From assembly GCA_009785115.1 (NCBI GenBank), contig WQWY01000004.1:62001-126000 (forward strand): a stretch of 64,000 bases of DNA, written 5' to 3'. This DNA is from Micrococcales bacterium. Its GTDB lineage: Bacteria > Actinomycetota > Actinomycetes > Actinomycetales > Cellulomonadaceae. A program made the position numbers and the translations under genes. Under the pieces are notes generated by a model. The model was not told the DNA's origin and ran no database searches. It saw nothing but the letters and a program-made list of their open reading frames with translations. Positions 8,917 through 17,761 of this stretch are shown here, piece by piece (the stretch's first letter is position 1; every line of letters starts with the position of its first letter).

Positions 8917-9489
8917 TCAGCCCCCCGTCACGGCCGACCACGCGGCGGCCAGGCGCGTCCGGGCGTCGCCCAGCAGCTCGGGCATGGCTCGGGTGTGCGC
9001 GACGATCGGCAAGAAGTTCGCATCTCCTGGCCAACGAGGCACGACGTGCTGGTGCAGGTGGGCGGCGATCCCGGCACCGGCGATCGCGCCCTGGTTCATG
9101 CCCAGGTTGAACCCCTGGGGGTGGTAGGCCTCACGCAGGGCGCGGATCGCGGTCTTGGTCATCGCGCTCATCTCCGCGGTCTCCTCCTCGCTCAGGTCGA
9201 GGTAGTCGGCGACGTGCCGGTCTGGGCACACCAGCAGGTGCCCGGAGTTGTACGGGTAGAGGTTGAGGACGACGAAGGTGCGCTCGCCCCGCGCGACGAT
9301 CAGCGCGGTCTCGTCGTCCTCGGTCTGGACCCGGCAGAACGGGCACCCAGGCCCTGGCTCGTCGTCGGGCGGCTTGCTCGCCCCGCCGAGGTAGACCATC
9401 CGGTGGGGCACCCACAGCCGTTGCAGCCCGTCCGGGTCACCGGGCAGGGCCGCCCCGTCCCCGACAGTCGGGTGCTCGTCAGCCGTCAC
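8917..9489 (-). CDS. HIT-family nucleotide hydrolase/phosphorylase
   Basis: A 190-residue HIT protein with the catalytic triad H-x-H-x-H in HLHQHVVPRW and the supporting HIT core (PYNSGHLLVCPDRHVADYLDLSEEE). A CPFC pair near residue 54 may bind metal. The orthologous position in M. tuberculosis (Rv2613c, between thrS and pgsA1) encodes an Ap4A phosphorylase, so dinucleoside polyphosphate breakdown is a reasonable inference. GTG at 9489 starts 4 bp after the thrS stop; longer in-frame extensions would overlap thrS. Confidence 0.9.
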   Translation of the reverse strand: MTADEHPTVGDGAALPGDPDGLQRLWVPHRMVYLGGASKPPDDEPGPGCPFCRVQTEDDETALIVARGERTFVVLNLYPYNSGHLLVCPDRHVADYLDLSEEETAEMSAMTKTAIRALREAYHPQGFNLGMNQGAIAGAGIAAHLHQHVVPRWPGDANFLPIVAHTRAMPELLGDARTRLAAAWSAVTGG

Positions 9490-9493
9490 GGTG

Positions 9494-11494
9494 CTACACC
9501 TGCACCCGGTCGCGCACGGCCTGGAGCACACGGGCGACGGCCTCGTCCACGCCGACGCCGTTGTCCTGGCTCCCGTCGCGGTAGCGGAAGGACACCGCAC
9601 CCGCCTCGACGTCCTGCTCTCCGGCGATGAGCACGAACGGCACCTTCTGGGTGGCGGCGTTGCGGATCTTCTTGCCGAACCGGTCGTCAGAGGTGTCCAT
9701 CTCGGCCCTGATGCCCTCGGCGCGAAGCCGCTCGACCACCGCGGCCAGGTGCGGGGCGAACGGCTCGGCCACCGGCACGGCGAGCACCTGCACCGGGGCC
9801 AGCCACGCGGGGAACACCCCGGCGTAGTGCTCGAGGAGGATCGCGAAGAACCGCTCGATCGAGCCGAACAGGGCCCGGTGGATCATCACCGGCCGCTGCC
9901 GGGTGCCGTCCGGGGCGGTGTACTCGAGCTCGAACAGCTCGGGCTCGAAGAAGTCCAGCTGGATGGTCGACAGCTGCCAGGTGCGCCCGATCGCGTCCTT
10001 GGCCTGCACCGAGATCTTCGGGCCGTAGAACGCCGCGCCGCCCGGGTCGTCGACCAGCTCCAGGCCAGACCCGGTGGCGACCTCGCGCAGCGTCCGCGTC
10101 GCCTCGTCCCAGGTCGCGTCGTCCCCGACGGACTTTTCTGGGTCGCGGGTGGAGAGCTCGAGGTAGAAGTCGTCCAGGCCGTAGTCGCGCAGCAGCCCCA
10201 GGACGAAGCTCAGCAGCGAGGCGAGCTCGTCGCGCATCTGCTCGCGCGTGGTGTAGATGTGCGCGTCGTCCTGGGTGAACCCCCGGGCCCGGGTGAGCCC
10301 GTGCACCACGCCGGACTTCTCGTAGCGGTACACGGTGCCGAACTCGAACAGCCGCAGCGGCAGCTCGCGGTAGGAGCGCCCGCGCGAGGCGTAGATCAGG
10401 TTGTGCATCGGGCAGTTCATGGGCTTGAGGTAGTAGTCCTGCGCGGCCTTGCGGACCTGCCCGGCCGCGTCGCGCTCCTCGTCCAGCTGCATCGGGGGGT
10501 ACATCCCGTCGGCGTACCACTCCAGGTGCTTGGACGTCTCGAACAGCCGCGCCTTGGTGATGTGCGGGGTGGTGACGAAGGAGTACCCGGCGGCCAGGTG
10601 ACGGCGGCGCGCGTAGTCCTCCATCTCCATGCGGACGATCCCCCCCTTGGGGTGGAACACCGGCAGGCCGGACCCGATCTCGTCCGGGAAGCTGAACAGG
10701 TCCATCTCAGAGCCGAGCCTGCGGTGGTCGCGCCGCTCCGCCTCGGCGATCCGGTCCAGGTGGGCGCGCAGGTCGTCCTTGGTCGCCCAGGCCGTGCCGT
10801 AGACCCGCTGCAGCTGCGGGTTCTTCTCCGAGCCTCGCCAGTACGCCGCTGCCGACCGGGTGAGCTGGAACCCGTTGCCGATCAGCCGGGTCGAGGGCAG
10901 GTGCGGCCCCCGGCACAGGTCTTGCCAGGCGACGGAGCCGTCGCGGCGACGGTTCTCGTACACGGTCAGCCCGCCCGAGCCGACCTCGACCGACGCACCG
11001 TCGGTGTCGGTGGCCTCTCCCTTGAGCCCGATGAGCTCGAGCTTGTACGGCTCGTCGGCCTCGATCTGGCGCGCCTGCTCCTCGGTGACCTCGACCCGGT
11101 GGAACGTCTGCCCCTCCTTGACGATGCGCGCCATCGCCTTCTCCAGCGCGCGCAGGTCGTCGGGGGTGAACGGCACCTCGACGTCGAAGTCGTAGTAGAA
11201 CCCGTCAGTGATCGGCGGCCCGATCCCCAGCCTGGCCCGCGGGTCCACCTGCTGCACCGCCTGGGCCAGCACGTGGGCCGCCGAGTGACGCAGCACCGTC
11301 AGCCCGTCCGGGGAGTCGATCGTGACCCCCTCGACCCGCGCGCCGTCGGGCAGCACGGTCGACAGGTCGCGCAGCTCCCCGTCGACCCGTAGCACGACGA
11401 CCTCGCGCCGCCCGGCGAACACGTCGGCCCCGGTGGTACCGACCGCCACCGTGGTCGCGACGCCGTCGACGGTGAGGTTCACAGACTCAGGCAC
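9494..11494 (-). CDS. thrS: Threonyl-tRNA synthetase
   Basis: A 666-residue class II aminoacyl-tRNA synthetase. The order is an N-terminal TGS domain ([22 protein letters not shown]), a ThrRS editing domain ([14 protein letters not shown], with the HxxxH zinc motif) and the catalytic core. The core shows motif 2 ([16 protein letters not shown]), the zinc/threonine-binding Cys in [13 protein letters not shown], and motif 3 ([19 protein letters not shown]). The anticodon-binding domain at the end begins with [14 protein letters not shown]. Start is GTG at 11494 with GAGGAG 9 nt upstream. It heads the leftward thrS-HIT-pgsA-acyltransferase-pimA unit. I saw no T-box in the leader. Confidence 0.97.
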   Translation of the reverse strand: MPESVNLTVDGVATTVAVGTTGADVFAGRREVVVLRVDGELRDLSTVLPDGARVEGVTIDSPDGLTVLRHSAAHVLAQAVQQVDPRARLGIGPPITDGFYYDFDVEVPFTPDDLRALEKAMARIVKEGQTFHRVEVTEEQARQIEADEPYKLELIGLKGEATDTDGASVEVGSGGLTVYENRRRDGSVAWQDLCRGPHLPSTRLIGNGFQLTRSAAAYWRGSEKNPQLQRVYGTAWATKDDLRAHLDRIAEAERRDHRRLGSEMDLFSFPDEIGSGLPVFHPKGGIVRMEMEDYARRRHLAAGYSFVTTPHITKARLFETSKHLEWYADGMYPPMQLDEERDAAGQVRKAAQDYYLKPMNCPMHNLIYASRGRSYRELPLRLFEFGTVYRYEKSGVVHGLTRARGFTQDDAHIYTTREQMRDELASLLSFVLGLLRDYGLDDFYLELSTRDPEKSVGDDATWDEATRTLREVATGSGLELVDDPGGAAFYGPKISVQAKDAIGRTWQLSTIQLDFFEPELFELEYTAPDGTRQRPVMIHRALFGSIERFFAILLEHYAGVFPAWLAPVQVLAVPVAEPFAPHLAAVVERLRAEGIRAEMDTSDDRFGKKIRNAATQKVPFVLIAGEQDVEAGAVSFRYRDGSQDNGVGVDEAVARVLQAVRDRVQV

Positions 11495-11739
11495 AGACAG
11501 GACTCCTCAGGTACGGGCGGACACGCCTCAGACGCCTGGCCGTCGAGACCGAGCGCAGGCACCGGCCTCGATGCTACCGACCCAGCACCCGCCACGTCGG
11601 ACTCTCGCCGCCGCTTCGAGAGACGATCTGGACAAGACGAGGAGAAGCCGACGAGACGACGAGAAGAAGACTCCGTGTTGACACAGCGTTGGTTGACACG
11701 GCGTCGAAGGACGAGGCCCCGACGGATTAGGCTGGGTCG

Positions 11740-12597
11740 ATGACTGAGCCGAGCCCGGGGATCATGCCACGCGACCAGGCCATCATGCTCGTAGCCTTCG
11801 AGGGCTGGAACGACGCCGGCAGCGCGGCCAGCGAGGCCCTGGGGCACCTGGCGGAGGCCTGGGACGCCCAGCACGTCGAGTCGATGGACCCGGAGGGGTA
11901 CTACGACTTCCAGGTCAACAGGCCCTTCGTCGAGTCTGACGCCGACGGGAACCGCCGGCTGGTGTACCCGAGCACGTCGCTGGCGACCGCGCACCCCTAC
12001 ACGACCAGGCCGCCCGTCGTCCTGGTGCAGGGCCACGAGCCGTCGTTCCGCTGGCCCAGCTTCTGCCGCGACCTGCTCGACCAGGCCGCCGAGCACGACA
12101 TACGCACGCTGGTCACCGTCGGCGCCCTGCTCGCTGACGTGCCGCACACACGCCCCATCCCGGTGACGACGACCAGCGAGAGCACGAACGTGCGCGTCTG
12201 GCTCGACCTCGAGCCGAGCACCTACGAGGGGCCGGTGGGGATCGTCGCCGTGCTCGCCGCCGAGGCCCGACGACGTCGCATGATGACCGTGTCGCTGTGG
12301 GCGGCCGTGCCGCACTACGTCGCGCAACCACCCTCGCCGAAGGCGACGCTCGCCCTGCTGGAAGGGCTGGAGCGGCTGCTCGGTGACCCGGTGCCGCGCG
12401 GCACCCTGGTCGAGGACGCCGCCGAGTGGCAGCGCGGGGTCGACGAGCTCGCCCAGCAAGACACCGAGATCGGTGACTACGTCCGCCGTCTCGAGCAGGC
12501 CAAGGACACCGCCGACCGCCCCGAGGCCAGCGGCGACGCCATCGCCCAAGAGTTCGAGCGCTACCTGCGCCGTCGCGACCAGGGCACGGGCGGCTGA
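11740..12597 (+). CDS. PAC2 family protein
   Basis: A 285-residue protein of the PAC2 family, related to archaeal and eukaryotic proteasome assembly chaperones. Diagnostic segments are IMLVAFEGWNDAGSAASEALGHL at the N-terminus and TLVTVGALLADVPHTRPIPVT in the core. Its role in actinobacteria is unsettled, with proteasome-related or ATP-grasp-partner functions proposed. The ATG is preceded at 6 nt by TAGGCT (11728-11733) and lacks a Shine-Dalgarno, so the mRNA is probably leaderless. It is divergent from thrS. Confidence 0.85.
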   Translation: MTEPSPGIMPRDQAIMLVAFEGWNDAGSAASEALGHLAEAWDAQHVESMDPEGYYDFQVNRPFVESDADGNRRLVYPSTSLATAHPYTTRPPVVLVQGHEPSFRWPSFCRDLLDQAAEHDIRTLVTVGALLADVPHTRPIPVTTTSESTNVRVWLDLEPSTYEGPVGIVAVLAAEARRRRMMTVSLWAAVPHYVAQPPSPKATLALLEGLERLLGDPVPRGTLVEDAAEWQRGVDELAQQDTEIGDYVRRLEQAKDTADRPEASGDAIAQEFERYLRRRDQGTGG

Positions 12598-12701
12598 GAC
12601 CCGCTCGACCAGGGTCACCGCCGACGGCCCGGGCGGGCTATCCCTGCCTGCGACCGCCTGCCCGCCCGTCACCCGGGTGAACGACGACGGTCAGCAGTCG
12701 C

Positions 12702-12730
12702 TAGACAGCGCATACCCCCGGGGGTATGGT
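12702..12730 (+). promoter_or_regulatory. Promoter with CsoR-type palindromic operator between -35 and -10
   Basis: A -35-like TAGACA (12702-12707) and a -10-like TATGGT (12725-12730) are separated by exactly 17 bp. An 18-bp perfect palindrome, CATACCCCCGGGGGTATG (12711-12728), fills the spacer and overlaps the -10. G/C-tract palindromes flanked by ATAC/GTAT are the operator type of CsoR-family repressors (CsoR for Cu, CstR for persulfide, FrmR for aldehyde, RcnR for Ni/Co). The location is ideal for steric repression. The regulator gene is not in the window. The inducer is not shown. Confidence 0.7.
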
Positions 12731-12767
12731 TTGGCTTCCTCACGCCTATCACCAAGGAGGCAACCAT

Positions 12768-13994
12768 ATGCTTCGGCTCTCATTGCCCTACCGACCCCTG
12801 TACTTCCTCTCCGCGCTCGGCGCGGGTGGGCTGTCGGTCTCCGTGTTCATGTACTTCATGTTCCTGCTGCCCCACCCCGAGACGCCCATCCCCACCTACG
12901 AGGACCTGACGCGGGCCTTGTCCACCGGGAGCCCGCTGGTCCAGGGGCTGGTCGTCGCCGGGATCGTCGCCATCGCGATCCTTGCGACCCTGCACGTCGT
13001 GCTCATGGTGCTCATGCTGCGCTCCCACGCGAGGTTCACGCGCACCGACGCCTACCGCGACCTGCGCGGCTCCAACGGGGAGGTCACCCTCATGGCCGTC
13101 CCCCTCGCCCTGGCCATGAGCATCAACGTCCTCTTCGTCCTCGGCGCGCTCGGGGTCCCGGGGCTGTGGGCCAACGTGGAGAGCCTCTTCCCGTTCTCCG
13201 TGGCAGCCTTCGCGGCGGTCGGCGTGTACGCCCTGGTCGTCTTCGGCCGCTACCTGGGCCGCATCATGAGCACCGGTGAGTTCGACGCGGAAGACACCAA
13301 CCACTTCGCCCAGGTGCTGCCGAGCTTCGCGTTCGCCATGGTCGCCGTCGGCCTCGCCGGCCCCGGGGCCATGAGCCAGAACCTCATCACGTCCGCCCTG
13401 GGCATCATCGGCGCCCTGTTCTTCAGCGCCGCCTCGATCATGTGGGCCCTGGTCAAGATGCCGGTGAGCGTCGGCATGATCCTGCGCAAGGGCATGGCGA
13501 CCGAGGCCGGACCGACCCTGTGGATCGGCATCCCCATCCTCACGCTCCTGGGGATCACCTTCGTGCGGGTCGGCTCTGGGATCAGCCACAACTTCCTGGG
13601 CACCGACCTCTCCGCGCCGCTGGTGCTCGTCGTCCTGGGGCTGCTCGTCTCGGCCCAGGTGCTCATGGGGCTCATCGGCTGGAAGGTGATGCGCCGCCAG
13701 CGGTACTTCGCCGACTACGTGCTCGGCGAGAAGAAGTCGATCGCGGCCTACGGGCTCGTCTGCCCCGGCGTGGCGTTCTTCGTCCTGGGCATGTTCTTCG
13801 TCACCTGGGGCCTGGTCCGCACCGGGGTCGTGGAGCACCTGAGCGCTCCGCACCTCACGCTGGTCGCCCTGCTGGCCGTGGTCCAGGTCGCCACGGTGGC
13901 CCTCATGATCCGCCTCAACCGCAGCCTGCTCAGCGGCCCGGCAGAGCCCACCCCGGCCCCGGCGGTCGAGACCAAGAAGGAAGCCCTCGTCTGA
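12768..13994 (+). CDS. Polytopic membrane protein, TsoY/TDT-like, under CsoR-type control
   Basis: A 408-residue protein with about ten hydrophobic helices, opening MLRLSLPYRPLYFLSALGAG. The overall look recalls the TsoY family and more distantly the TehA/SLAC1 (TDT) transporters; this is from memory and not firm. A Cys-Pro pair inside a helix (GLVCPGVAFFVLG) stands out because TsoY proteins, as I recall, carry a conserved Cys or selenocysteine there. ATG at 12768 has a perfect AAGGAGG 7 nt upstream; the in-frame ATG at 12726 lies inside the operator and is not the start. The C-terminus is a Pro/Ala/Lys-rich tail. The gene stands alone, with a strong terminator downstream. A role in sulfur, metal or anion handling is inferred from the operator. 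Confidence 0.72.
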   Translation: MLRLSLPYRPLYFLSALGAGGLSVSVFMYFMFLLPHPETPIPTYEDLTRALSTGSPLVQGLVVAGIVAIAILATLHVVLMVLMLRSHARFTRTDAYRDLRGSNGEVTLMAVPLALAMSINVLFVLGALGVPGLWANVESLFPFSVAAFAAVGVYALVVFGRYLGRIMSTGEFDAEDTNHFAQVLPSFAFAMVAVGLAGPGAMSQNLITSALGIIGALFFSAASIMWALVKMPVSVGMILRKGMATEAGPTLWIGIPILTLLGITFVRVGSGISHNFLGTDLSAPLVLVVLGLLVSAQVLMGLIGWKVMRRQRYFADYVLGEKKSIAAYGLVCPGVAFFVLGMFFVTWGLVRTGVVEHLSAPHLTLVALLAVVQVATVALMIRLNRSLLSGPAEPTPAPAVETKKEALV

Positions 13995-14061
13995 CCGGTT
14001 CATCCGTGCGCGACCTCTGACGAGCCGCACCCAGCACACCGGCGCTGTAGCGCCGACCACC

Positions 14062-14102
14062 GGTGGTGCCCCGCCCGGACTCGTTCCGAGCGGGGCACCA
14101 CC
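14062..14102. terminator. Strong GC-rich hairpin terminator
   Basis: A 13-bp perfect stem, GGTGGTGCCCCGC (14062-14074) with GCGGGGCACCACC (14090-14102), has a 15-nt loop that can itself form a 4-bp CGGA/TCCG helix. It lies between the convergent membrane-protein gene and the KAP NTPase gene, so it can serve both directions. There is no U-tract, as is usual for actinobacterial terminators. Confidence 0.8.
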
Positions 14103-14126
14103 GCAGGAGAAGAACGGTTACGTCGT

Positions 14127-16346
14127 TCAGGATTGAAGATCCAACCAGAAAGCTGGGCGGACCCCGCCATCTGCCGAAACATCGACGCTACCGTAGCGAC
14201 CACCGAGAGTCAGGCCGCCGCCGGGGGCCACGCTGGTTACACGCGTCCGGGTGGCACCGGGCGAACGCAACCACCACCAAGAGGAAAAACCCTCTTCATC
14301 CGTAGCGACTCCCCACTTTCCCAAATAAATCCATGCTTTCTTTAATTTCGCCCAATCGCACGACTCCTCCCCTGCCAGGTGGTGCACAGCCTCATTCATG
14401 CTGAGCAGGAAAAACTGGTCCCTCGTGTCTCTTCCGCCACCCACGTTCCACGCTGGATTAGATTCATTCTTTACCTCCACCCTCAGGACCCGAGAAACAA
14501 AAGGATCCCCTATCGACTCAAGGAATTCGTTGTTCAGCCAGCGACGCAGGTCGCACCGCTCCCAGGTCATGGCCGTCTTGGCCTCGTTGTACGGACCAGC
14601 GCCGATCACCCGGTCAGCCAGCAGCAACGCCCGACGGTCCGGCCCCTCGGGCGTGACCGTGAGCACCCGCCAGTCGATGCCGCTCAACCGGACCGGGGGT
14701 GAGCCTGCCGACCAGGTCTCGCGGGCGATCTCCTGGCAGACCTCGCTCACCTCCTCGACGGTCGACGGCGGGCGGGTCCAGTAGTCCACGAGCCCGTCGA
14801 GACGATGCGAGCGAACGATGTGACGAGGGGCGTCGGAGCGAGCCGGGTCGAGCACGTCGCCAGGGCGGTCGCCCGTCGGCGCGACAGCAGGGTCTGGGGT
14901 CCGTGGCGTGGCGGGCACGTGCTTCGGCCTGGTCGACACCTCAGGCGGTGGCTCCACGCTCTCGGGCTCGACGTCGCGAAGAGAGGTCGAGACGGCGAAG
15001 CGGAAATGATCCTCCGCCAGCCGGGGGAAGCCGTCGCTGACAGGACCCGCGCCCAACGATCCTTGCACCGCCTGGACGAACGGCCACCCTGAGCGTTTCG
15101 CGCCGTCAGGCTCGCGCCCGTCCGGCTGGTCTTTCCACCGGGGCCCAGAACGCCGGAACAAGGAACCCAGCATATTGTCTGGGTCTTGGTCGTAGAAGTG
15201 GAAGAGACCGCGCCAGAACTTGCCCTCCCGGTCTTTGTGGTGGCGGCGCAGCTGTACGAACGCCTCCCGGTAGCACGTCTTGATCACCGAGATGACGGCC
15301 ATGATCGTCGGGTCGTACCTCTGGTCGCCCAGCCGCTCGACACCGATCGCGTGGTCGACGGCGAACGTGTTGATCGTCCGCACCGCGAAACGCACCGACG
15401 CGTCGACCTCTGGGTCGTCGAAAGCCTGCTCCCACAGGTCGACGATCGTGTCGGCCTGGTCGTCCGACAAGGAGCCACCGGGGATCGCCTCGCGCAGCGT
15501 CCGCCTCACGAACTCTTTCCTCTGGTCCGGTTCCACGGGCGGGAGGTCGAAGGCGTACTGGATCATCTTCTCCAGGTATCGCCCGGCGACGCGCGGGTCG
15601 TCGTAGTTCTTGGCCTGCTGGATCGCCCGTTCCACAGCCTGGTCGTCCACCCCGAGGACGAACACGCACCTCTCGTGGTTCAGGAAGAGGCGAATCTTCT
15701 CCAGCAGGTCCACCACGTTCTCCGGCAGGCACCGGTCGAGGTCGTCGATGAAGAACACCAGCCGCCCGTCACCGGCCAGCTGGTCGAGGGCTTTTCGGAA
15801 CAGGTCGTGCAGGCGGACCTGGGCGTCCAGCACCGCCATCCGGTCGGCACGACGGGCGTCACGGTGCCGCATATAGTCGCTGGCCACACCAGCCATCGAG
15901 AGCTCGGCCCTCGGTCCGCCCTCCCCACCCACGCTCACCGTCGGCAGGTGGTCCAACGCTGTCCACAGTGCCGGGATGACGGCGTCGAGCACCTGGCTGG
16001 CCTTCTTCTTCAGGCCCTTCCGCTCGGCCCGGGCCAGGGCGAGCATGGCGAGCACCGGGTTCACGTCGTCCTGGTGCTGCCACAGGTCGAACCACACGGT
16101 GTGGCACACCACCGGGCTCACCTCACCGCCGTCACCAGCGGCAGGGGGTGTGCTGACCTTCTGCTGGACGTTCCTCAGCAGGCTGGTCTTACCCTCGCCC
16201 CACCCGCCGTACACAGCGACGGTGAACGGCGGCGGCAGCGTACGGACCACCGTCGCGATGTGTTGTGCCAGATCGTCGCGCCCGAGCCCGTCGGTCGCCG
16301 TCGGCTCGTCCGACACCAGACGCGGGACGGCCACGTTCTCACCCAT
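14127..16346 (-). CDS. KAP family P-loop NTPase fused to a C-terminal DUF6273 domain
   Basis: A 739-residue protein. Residues ~20-400 are a KAP NTPase, with Walker A GGWGEGKT (47-54), Walker B RLVFFIDDLDRC (~195-206) and a sensor-like VFVLGVDDQAVERAI (~228-242). No clear transmembrane pair interrupts the NTPase, so it looks cytosolic. A Pro-rich linker (~460-510) follows. Residues ~545-739 are a DUF6273-type fold: IDWRVLTV, TWERCDLRRWLNNEFL, GGGRDTRDQFFLLSMNEA, WWWLRSPG and GGVRPAFWLDL. KAP ATPases include the phage-exclusion protein PifA; DUF6273 resembles C-type-lectin-like ligand-binding domains. A single-gene sensing or defence protein is inferred. GAGGAC precedes the ATG. DNA for residues ~610-690 is only about 52% G+C. 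Confidence 0.85.
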   Translation of the reverse strand: MGENVAVPRLVSDEPTATDGLGRDDLAQHIATVVRTLPPPFTVAVYGGWGEGKTSLLRNVQQKVSTPPAAGDGGEVSPVVCHTVWFDLWQHQDDVNPVLAMLALARAERKGLKKKASQVLDAVIPALWTALDHLPTVSVGGEGGPRAELSMAGVASDYMRHRDARRADRMAVLDAQVRLHDLFRKALDQLAGDGRLVFFIDDLDRCLPENVVDLLEKIRLFLNHERCVFVLGVDDQAVERAIQQAKNYDDPRVAGRYLEKMIQYAFDLPPVEPDQRKEFVRRTLREAIPGGSLSDDQADTIVDLWEQAFDDPEVDASVRFAVRTINTFAVDHAIGVERLGDQRYDPTIMAVISVIKTCYREAFVQLRRHHKDREGKFWRGLFHFYDQDPDNMLGSLFRRSGPRWKDQPDGREPDGAKRSGWPFVQAVQGSLGAGPVSDGFPRLAEDHFRFAVSTSLRDVEPESVEPPPEVSTRPKHVPATPRTPDPAVAPTGDRPGDVLDPARSDAPRHIVRSHRLDGLVDYWTRPPSTVEEVSEVCQEIARETWSAGSPPVRLSGIDWRVLTVTPEGPDRRALLLADRVIGAGPYNEAKTAMTWERCDLRRWLNNEFLESIGDPFVSRVLRVEVKNESNPAWNVGGGRDTRDQFFLLSMNEAVHHLAGEESCDWAKLKKAWIYLGKWGVATDEEGFSSWWWLRSPGATRTRVTSVAPGGGLTLGGRYGSVDVSADGGVRPAFWLDLQS

Positions 16347-16516
16347 CCGCGTCCTCAGCCATGGTGAACCAGCCCCTGGGTGGTCGGCTTCTCGCGCACG
16401 AGCCCTCCTCGGCAGCCGTCCGCCTACCGTGCCCGCTCGCCTTGCTGGCGGTCAAGCGTTCACGGGGTGATCCCACGCGGGCTCAGAAAACCCGAGCAGT
16501 CCTCACCGCCTACGGT

Positions 16517-17761
16517 TCACAGCCGCACCCCGAGCAGGGCGTCGGTCAGGGCGCGCACCAGGGCGGGCGCGTCGTGGTCGTCGCCGTCTGTCGCGACCCA
16601 GGTGTCCAGGGCCTCGAGGGCGGCCGGGGTGTCGAGGTCTCGTGCCAGGGCCGCGCGCACCTGGTCGAGCAGCGGGGCGGCGGCAGGGCCTGAGGTGCGA
16701 GCGGTCGCCGCCCGCCAGCGTGCCAGGCGGGCCTGCCCGGTGGTGAGCCGCGCGTCGGTCCACTCCCAGTCGCTGCTGTAGTGCGCGGCGAGCACCGTCA
16801 GGCGGACCGCCGCCGGGTCGATGTGCTCCAGGTCGCCGACGAGCACCAGGTTGCCCAGCGACTTGCTCATCTTGTGGCCGGCGTAGGCGACCATGCCGGC
16901 GTGCGCGTGCACCCGCACACGGCCGCCGTAGAGCATCCGGGTGTGCGAACAGCTCATCTCGTGGTGCGGGAACAGCAGGTCGCTGCCCCCGGCCTGCACG
17001 TCGAAGGACGGGCCGAGGCCCTGGGCGGCGATCACCGCGCACTCGACGTGCCAGCCCGGCCGGCCACGGCCCAGCCGCCCGCCGTCCCAGGCGGGCTCCC
17101 CCGGGCGTTCTCGGCGCCACAGCAACGGGTCCAGCGGGCCTCGCTTGCCCGGCCTGTCCGGGTCACCGCCTCGCTCTGCGAACAGCGCACGCATCGTCGC
17201 GTCGTCCAGGCCGGACACCGAACCGAAGGCGGGGTCCGCCGCCAGGTCGGCATACACGTCGCCAAGCCCCTCGACGTCAGGCCCACCGACCCCAGCGGTC
17301 GGCACCCGGTAGGCGGCACCGGCGTCGAGCATCGCGGCGACCGCCTCGGCTACCTGAGGCACCACGTCGCTCACCCTGAGGTAGGTGTCGGGCGGGAGCA
17401 CGGACAGGGCAGCCATGTCACGGGCGAACCGGGCCTCGTGCTCGGCGGCGAGGTGCTCCCAGCTCACACCGGTGGCGTGTGCCCGCTCCAGCAGCGGGTC
17501 GTCCACGTCGGTGACGTTGGAGGTCACCCGCACCTTCAGACCAGCGTCGAGCCATGCCCGACGCAGCACGTCGAAGGCGACGTAGGTGGCGACGTGGCCC
17601 ATGTGGGTCGAGTCGTAGGGGGTGATGCCGCAGACGTACATCCCGGCGGCGGGCCCCTCGGCGGAGAGACGGACCTCCCCGGAGGCGTCGCGCAGCCGCA
17701 CGACCTCCCCACGGCCCGGCAGCCGTGGCACAGGCGACGTGGGCCAGGTCACCGGGCTCAA
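16517..17761 (-). CDS. mshC: Cysteine:glucosaminyl-inositol ligase MshC (mycothiol biosynthesis)
   Basis: A 414-residue class I cysteinyl-tRNA-synthetase-like enzyme that joins Cys to GlcN-Ins in the third step of mycothiol synthesis. The HIGH-type motif appears as [14 protein letters not shown] after [10 protein letters not shown] (zinc-binding Cys), and the KMSKS loop as [11 protein letters not shown]. The zinc/substrate segment [11 protein letters not shown] and [19 protein letters not shown] are present. There is no tRNA anticodon-binding domain and the length equals MshC, not CysS. The stop-start overlap with uppP (17758-17761) indicates a two-gene unit, an order common in actinobacteria. 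Mycothiol is restricted to Actinomycetota, so the gene also supports the taxonomic call. Confidence 0.95.
   Translation of the reverse strand: MSPVTWPTSPVPRLPGRGEVVRLRDASGEVRLSAEGPAAGMYVCGITPYDSTHMGHVATYVAFDVLRRAWLDAGLKVRVTSNVTDVDDPLLERAHATGVSWEHLAAEHEARFARDMAALSVLPPDTYLRVSDVVPQVAEAVAAMLDAGAAYRVPTAGVGGPDVEGLGDVYADLAADPAFGSVSGLDDATMRALFAERGGDPDRPGKRGPLDPLLWRRERPGEPAWDGGRLGRGRPGWHVECAVIAAQGLGPSFDVQAGGSDLLFPHHEMSCSHTRMLYGGRVRVHAHAGMVAYAGHKMSKSLGNLVLVGDLEHIDPAAVRLTVLAAHYSSDWEWTDARLTTGQARLARWRAATARTSGPAAAPLLDQVRAALARDLDTPAALEALDTWVATDGDDHDAPALVRALTDALLGVRL

Noticed and set aside
11678..11698. Two TTGACA motifs 15 bp apart upstream of the PAC2 gene
   Set aside because: Neither has a -10-like hexamer at 16-19 bp, and the PAC2 gene already has TAGGCT 6 nt before its ATG with different spacing. 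I do not call a promoter from them.
11495..11739. T-box riboswitch in the thrS leader
   Set aside because: No T-box sequence or specifier-loop structure was recognised; actinobacterial T-boxes are mainly on ileS.
14127..16346. Diversity-generating retroelement acting on the DUF6273 domain
   Set aside because: No reverse transcriptase gene and no template repeat resembling the C-terminal coding sequence were seen in the window. The fold similarity alone does not justify the claim.
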